DNA of 64,000 bases from Lithospermum erythrorhizon (Eukaryota > Streptophyta > Magnoliopsida > Boraginales > Boraginaceae), in contig JADFUC010001045.1 in the NCBI GenBank assembly GCA_019722365.1, forward strand, positions 1 through 64,000, in the 5' to 3' direction. Below, piece by piece: positions 59,679-64,000 of this stretch (positions are counted from its first letter, which is position 1; every line of letters begins with the position of its first letter). Under the pieces are notes generated by a model. The model saw nothing but the letters and a program-made list of their open reading frames with translations, was not told the origin of the DNA and searched no databases. The position numbers and the translations under genes are program-made.

Positions 59679-60410
59679 TTATTCTGCATGATGTGTGCAT
59701 GGAAACTTCACGGCGTGATACTTTCGATCTCTCCGCTTAAAATTTGAATGATGTATCATATTCCAACTTGCGCCCAGTGAGCTGCACATTCCCAGGATGC
59801 TCCTCAATTTGTGAAATGATTCAATCTTTAAAGGCTTAGTCATAATATCTCTTTGCTTGATCGGAGTCTTTGCCGCGATGAAGCCCAGTTCAATTTCTCC
59901 TCTTTTTTCTGAGGAGTCTACTGTGGAAAGGATAACGTACATCGATGTGTTTGCTCTCCCGGTACATTCTTGGATTCTTTGATAGTTTGATTGTGGAACT
60001 ATTATCACATTTAATGACAATGCATCCTTAATTCATATCTAGCTTTCTACAGCCAAAGAAATTCTTTTAAGCAGGCCAGAAGCGACATGCGCCCACCGAT
60101 TCTTTAGCATGAAGCTACTTGCCCGGTAGTTGACAGGGAGACAATTGGTTGTTTCTTGGATGATGTCCGTACTCTTTGCTTTGGCTGAATTTGAAACATA
60201 GCCAGCGGTACTTTCTACATCATCCATGTCTCGATTATAATCCTTATCGATTAATGCGCCTCTAAATCTCCTCTCTGCTGACACAGCGATGAAAATCTCA
60301 AGCGTGTTTGTGTTGTTTCCCTTTAGATACCTGAGGATCTTCTTTGCAATTTGAAGGTGCAAATCAGTTGGCTTTGACATGTATCTGCTGATAAGGCTTG
60401 TAGCAAACAT
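59679..60410 (-). pseudogene. copia C RNase H
   Basis: 60,039-60,410 reads FATSLISRYMSKPTDLHLQI, AKKILRYLKG (RT end) and then the RNase H start with DKDYNRDMDDVESTAGYV. 59,679-60,020 gives ELGFIAAKTPIKQRDIMTKP, the usual copia end, then FHKLRSILGMCSSL. The join between the two is broken. Confidence 0.8.
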
Positions 60411-60440
60411 CAGGTCAGGCCTGGTAGAAAGTCAAATACA

Positions 60441-61764
60441 TTAGGCTTCCAACAATTTGTTTGTAATATGTTTCATCGGCAGTTTTTCCTTTTTGTCTCT
60501 TCCATACTTGCTGGAATAATAGGAGAATTTCTTTGGATTGCAGTGCTGCGTTCCAAACCTCTTCAATATCTGTTCTGCATATCTCTTTTGACGGATGAAC
60601 ACTCCATTTGCTTTCTGCACTACTTCAATTCCTAGAAAATAGTTGAGATGGCCTAAGTCTGTCATGTCAGCCCGCACCATCGTTAACTTGTGAATTTCTT
60701 CGTTTTCTTCAAAGCTGATCATTTTCTGTAAAGATTAAGTCATACACATAGATGCTTGGCCAAGGCATTTTACCTTCTTGAGCTTCTTTTTAATTGTGAG
60801 CAGTTTGCTCCTTTATCATGACCACTTGAAGCAATACGAGACAAAGTGAGATTCAATTTTGTTAAACCAGGCTCTTGGGGCCTGTTTTAATCCATACAAG
60901 GCTTTGTGTAATCTGTAAACCATGTATTCTTTTCCTTCTTTGACAAATCCTTCAGGTTGATCAATGTATACTTCTTCATTCAGATCTCCTTGCAAGAATG
61001 CAGACTTCACATCTAGTTGATACAATTTCCAACCATTGTGAGCTGCCAGGCTGATTATCATTCTTATGGTGTCCATTCTAGCCACAGGAGCAAAGACTTA
61101 TGTATAATCAATCCCTTCCTTTTGTGAATATCCCTTAGCTACAAGTCTAGCTTTATGCTTGATGATTTCTCCATTTTCATCTCTCTTTGTTTTATAAATC
61201 CATTTCACTCCTATGCTTTTGCTACTTCTAGGTAACTCAGTAAGACTCCAAGTGTTGTTCTTTTGGATTGAGTCTATTTCACTTTGCATAGCCATTCTCC
61301 ATTTGTCATGTTTTGCAGCTTCTTCATACCACACAGGATCATCAACATCAATGTCTTGGACAAGATTTACTTCTTTCACCGTTCTAAATCGTCTTACTGT
61401 GCCATGTCGGCTCGTCGGTGATAGCTCTATGTGATCTTCTTGCTCTCCCTTGAGATGGAGTGACTTCCTCAGGTATTTCTTCAATTTCTTCATGAATTAC
61501 ATCCTCTTGATTCAATGTTTCTTCAGAGGAAGTATCTTCCTGCTCTTCTACATTATCATGATTTGGTAAATCATTTTCATCTCCTGCATCATTCTCTTCA
61601 TTTCCACCTTCTTCTGTTGCTGCATCAATGTGATGATCTGCATTGTGGTTGTCATCCCATTCAAGTTCTGCATTTATCTGCTCTGTGTACTCATTTCCAC
61701 AGTCCCATTGCTTGTCTTCTTCAAAGACTACATCCCTACTAATCACAATCCTCTTTGATTCCAT
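60441..61764 (-). pseudogene. copia C acidic linker and reverse transcriptase
   Basis: 61,384-61,764 begins MESKRIVISRDVVFEE (integrase C-terminal end) and goes on into a very acidic D/E-rich linker of about 70 residues. RT follows: GVKWIYKTKRDENGEI, HKARLVAKGYSQKEGIDYT (61,098-61,493), then RMDTIRMIISLAAHNGW, QLDVKSAFLQGDLNEEVYI (motif A) and KALYGLKQAPRAWFNKIE (60,816-61,085). The active-site box at 60,739-60,750 reads YVYD where YVDD is expected, and a frameshift precedes it. It continues with DLGHLNYFLGIEV to 60,441. Confidence 0.85.
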
Positions 61765-61850
61765 ATCAAATAGCCTGTAACCTTTAGTGTTGTCACTGTA
61801 TCCAAGGAATATGCGGTTAGGCTTCTCTTATCCGGCTTGTCTCTATAACT

Positions 61851-62320
61851 TTACTTGTAGGATATGTGTATGACAACTTGACTAAATCTTGAAGCCAGTC
61901 TATTCAGAGGTTTGACATCATCGAAGCTTCTTGAGGTGTTGCATTTTAAAGCGAGAGTTGGACATACGTTAAAGTGTGGAATATCCATGTCTTTATACGT
62001 CCAAAAAGCTTTGGGCATCTTCTTTGCTGATAACATGGACCTCGCCGTATTGCATCGCGATTCACGTTTTCCTCTCTGACCCGTTCTGTTGAGGGGTGTA
62101 TGCATTGGTGAGTTGCCTCTTGATTCCTTTATTCCTGCAGTATTCATTGAAGGCACTAGAGGTGTATTCTCCTCCTCTATCAGTTCTTAGACACTTTAGA
62201 CTAGCATTTCTCTCCTTTTCAACCATACAATGAAATTGTGTAAAGCAATCTAAAGCATCTGACTTGTTCATAAGTAAATAGACCGTACGCTTCCCTCTTA
62301 AAATCATCAGTAAGCTCAAA
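61851..62320 (-). pseudogene. copia C integrase core
   Basis: 62,062-62,319 reads KCLRTDRGGEYTSSAFNEYC then GIKRQLTNAYTPQQNGSERK. This is the integrase core with the catalytic Asp (RTDRGGEY) and the downstream PQQNG-ERK box. An overlapping frame continues to 61,851 (RSMLSAKKMPKAFW). One frameshift lies near 62,070, in GVAERKN. Confidence 0.85.
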
Positions 62321-63027
62321 ATACCTGCTCATTATTATTAGATGTAGGTGATATTGGACCGCATATGTCTGAATGGATCAATTCCAGGATGGTGCTTGCT
62401 CTCCAATTTGCTTCTTTAGGGTGCATTCTTGTAAATCTCATTCGAAGCAGTCATGGCGGTAATTTTCTTGAGCAATTTCAGGCCCGGAACCTCTTTACGT
62501 TTCCTTGTTTACGATATTCTCGATCGCTTTTATAAATTTCGAGATGGCCAAACCTACGATGCATAGTTTAGCAACATAGTGACTTCTGCGTACATTTTCA
62601 TTAAATGTGATTTGATGTTTAAAAACAATAATAATAAACGTCTATTAGCATGCATTTGAAATTAACTATTTCGGCCTCTTGGGATGACTCTTAACCTGAA
62701 GTGTCTTCCTTAGTCTTTCTGATCAGTCCACTTTCTCTTGTAATGGCACCACTAAGTAGAGGCACATTCTTAAGATCGATTACATAATAGGCATTTCCCA
62801 ACATAAGATATTCCATTCGAGTGATCTTTCTGACTCCTTTTCACCGACATTTATCTACTGCTGTTATTTCAAGCATGACGAGAATGTTGGAATGTTTCCT
62901 GTCTAGGCTTGTAAAGCAACTCTTCATTCTGCACATGTGATTTGAACATCTTTTGAATCAAGGAACAGCATTTCCGTTACTTGAATTTCTGAGTCGATTT
63001 GTGCCGTTAACGAAGAGATAAATCATC

Positions 63028-63900
63028 TTATTCAATCATTCTGCGTAGTTGAAAGCCTTTGTCCCCAATTAGGACATTCATATTGAAAATGTCAGTTGGT
63101 GACATTGTAACATTCCTTTGTGGCCTTGTTGAGATATGCGCTACTCTTCCTCGCCTCACGAATGTTCCTCTTCCTCTACCTCTTATGCCAAGCCTGTTAA
63201 ATCTGTCTTCTACTTTCAGAACTTGATCATCCTCTTTCTTCCTTGAATCTTTTGAATTTTTGTTCATGCAAATGAAGTGAAGCTTTTGCGAGTTCATCCT
63301 TGTATCGTTCTTGATATTGGTTGATTCTTGATTGACACATGATAATATGAACTTTTTTGCTCGATGTTCCAATTTAAGATCTTCTCCGAGAATCTTGTTT
63401 TTAAAGTAATATTTCATTATTTATCCTTGGCTTGTTTGAGGCTGTAGTGACTCTCTGAAATTGTCATGATTGTTATCATACATTCAGCTGACTTGAATTC
63501 TCTTCTTTAAGGAATTTCTGTCTCTCTTGGCCTTTTCGTTTTACATCCGTACTTAGGAGTTCCATATGATTTTAGCGGTACTTTGCATCCCAAAATAAAC
63601 CGAACTTCTTGTTACATCGAGGCCTGGAATAGATAGTGCTTCACTTGATGATCCCTCACTCTTGATTCTTCCACCAATGCTTCTTGATTATGCGTAGCAA
63701 AGAAGTTCCTTCTAGAGGTTGACATGTCCCCTTTCAATTAGTCCCCCACCTTTTGCCTTTAGAGATTCTCCGTAAATACCGCTCCGATGGTCATAGTGTC
63801 CATCAAATTGAGGTATTTTTGGTTGAGTGTTTGTCTTCAACTTCGTTTGTGATGATTTGTTTGTTGTTTTAGGTTTATGATATTTGAGAATGTATTTCAA
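63028..63900 (-). pseudogene. copia C gag
   Basis: The open stretch from 63,900 reads QPKIPQFDGHYDHRSGIYGE, matching the copia Gag start (IP-x-FDGHYDHW). A later stretch (63,028-63,417) has an R/G-rich tract GIRGRGRGTFVRRGR. I do not see the CCHC knuckle. The two parts are in different frames, so the gene is broken. Confidence 0.7.
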
Positions 63901-63908
63901 ATCTGAGA

Positions 63909-64000
63909 TGTTAGTCTGAGGAGATCAAACATAAGACAATAATCGATTTGCTAAATGAAAGAAAAACGTAAGCAAAGGCTTTGTGTAATAAAAAGTCTCG
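63909..64000 (-). repeat. 5' LTR of copia C (partial)
   Basis: The plus strand shows TGTTAGTCTGAGGAGATCAA and onward, matching the 3' LTR end TGTTGATACAGAGATCAA. It continues beyond the window. Confidence 0.75.

Larger units (their letters stand above)
59398..64000 (-). mobile_element. Ty1/copia retrotransposon C (Tork/Tnt1-like), cut by window edge
   Basis: On the minus strand, part of the 5' LTR (63,909 to beyond 64,000) is followed by gag, protease zone, integrase, RT, RNase H and the 3' LTR (59,398-59,665). The LTR pieces share GAGATCAAACATAAGACAAT and CTTTGTG(C/T)AA with AAGTCTCG. The internal part is about 4.2 kb, close to full length, and less decayed than copia A or B: open stretches of 80-130 codons remain. 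Lineage is from memory of the RT and Gag motifs. Confidence 0.85.

Overview
This is plant nuclear DNA. It is AT-rich, has GT-AG introns, is dense with retrotransposons and MITEs, and carries a CYP71-type cytochrome P450 with the usual single phase-0 intron. The P450 (CYP71D-like in my judgement) fits an asterid, perhaps a Lamiales/mint-family species, but that placement is inference from family memory. I see no rRNA, tRNA, CRISPR or prokaryotic features.

Layout. 1-4,450: Ty1/copia element on the minus strand (pol, gag, PBS and a 412-bp LTR; its other end lies outside the window). 4,473-6,910: the only structurally intact P450 gene (501 aa, two exons). 7,002-8,876: hAT-like non-autonomous element with an 8-bp target duplication and an inner inverted repeat. 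10,437-12,906: arm 1 of an inverted duplication, holding an intact two-exon potato-inhibitor-I protease inhibitor gene (plus) that converges on a P450 exon-2 fragment (minus). 13,872-14,380: two neighbouring Stowaway-type MITEs. 19,476-29,303: a large LTR element with about 1.7-kb LTRs and no recognisable protein domains. 29,379-31,884: an LTR-like block of about 2.5 kb. 35,300-36,051: (TA)n arrays and a third MITE. 37,840-39,320: three tandem-repeat blocks. 40,136-42,486: a second P450 locus with both exons but many frameshifts. 41,847-44,790: arm 2 of the inverted duplication (P450 exon 2 plus a broken inhibitor copy and a MITE). 45,320-46,180: LTR relic. 46,555-50,468: Ale/Retrofit-like copia, internally deleted. 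52,475-56,590: degenerate hAT transposon with subterminal repeats. 59,398-64,000: Tork/Tnt1-like copia on the minus strand, cut by the window edge.

The host genes form a small P450/protease-inhibitor locus copied in opposite orientations about 29 kb apart. The copies have decayed in a complementary way: the inhibitor is intact only in arm 1, and the only P450 with both exons readable is at 4.5 kb. Many breaks in arm 2 are one-base changes of homopolymer length, so some of the pseudogene state may be assembly error. The P450s share an unusual Asn where the oxygen-activating I-helix Thr normally sits. I found no gene system that I can call wholly new. The best leads are that Asn, the LTR end lying 23 bp from the P450 TATA box, and the hidden inhibitor gene.
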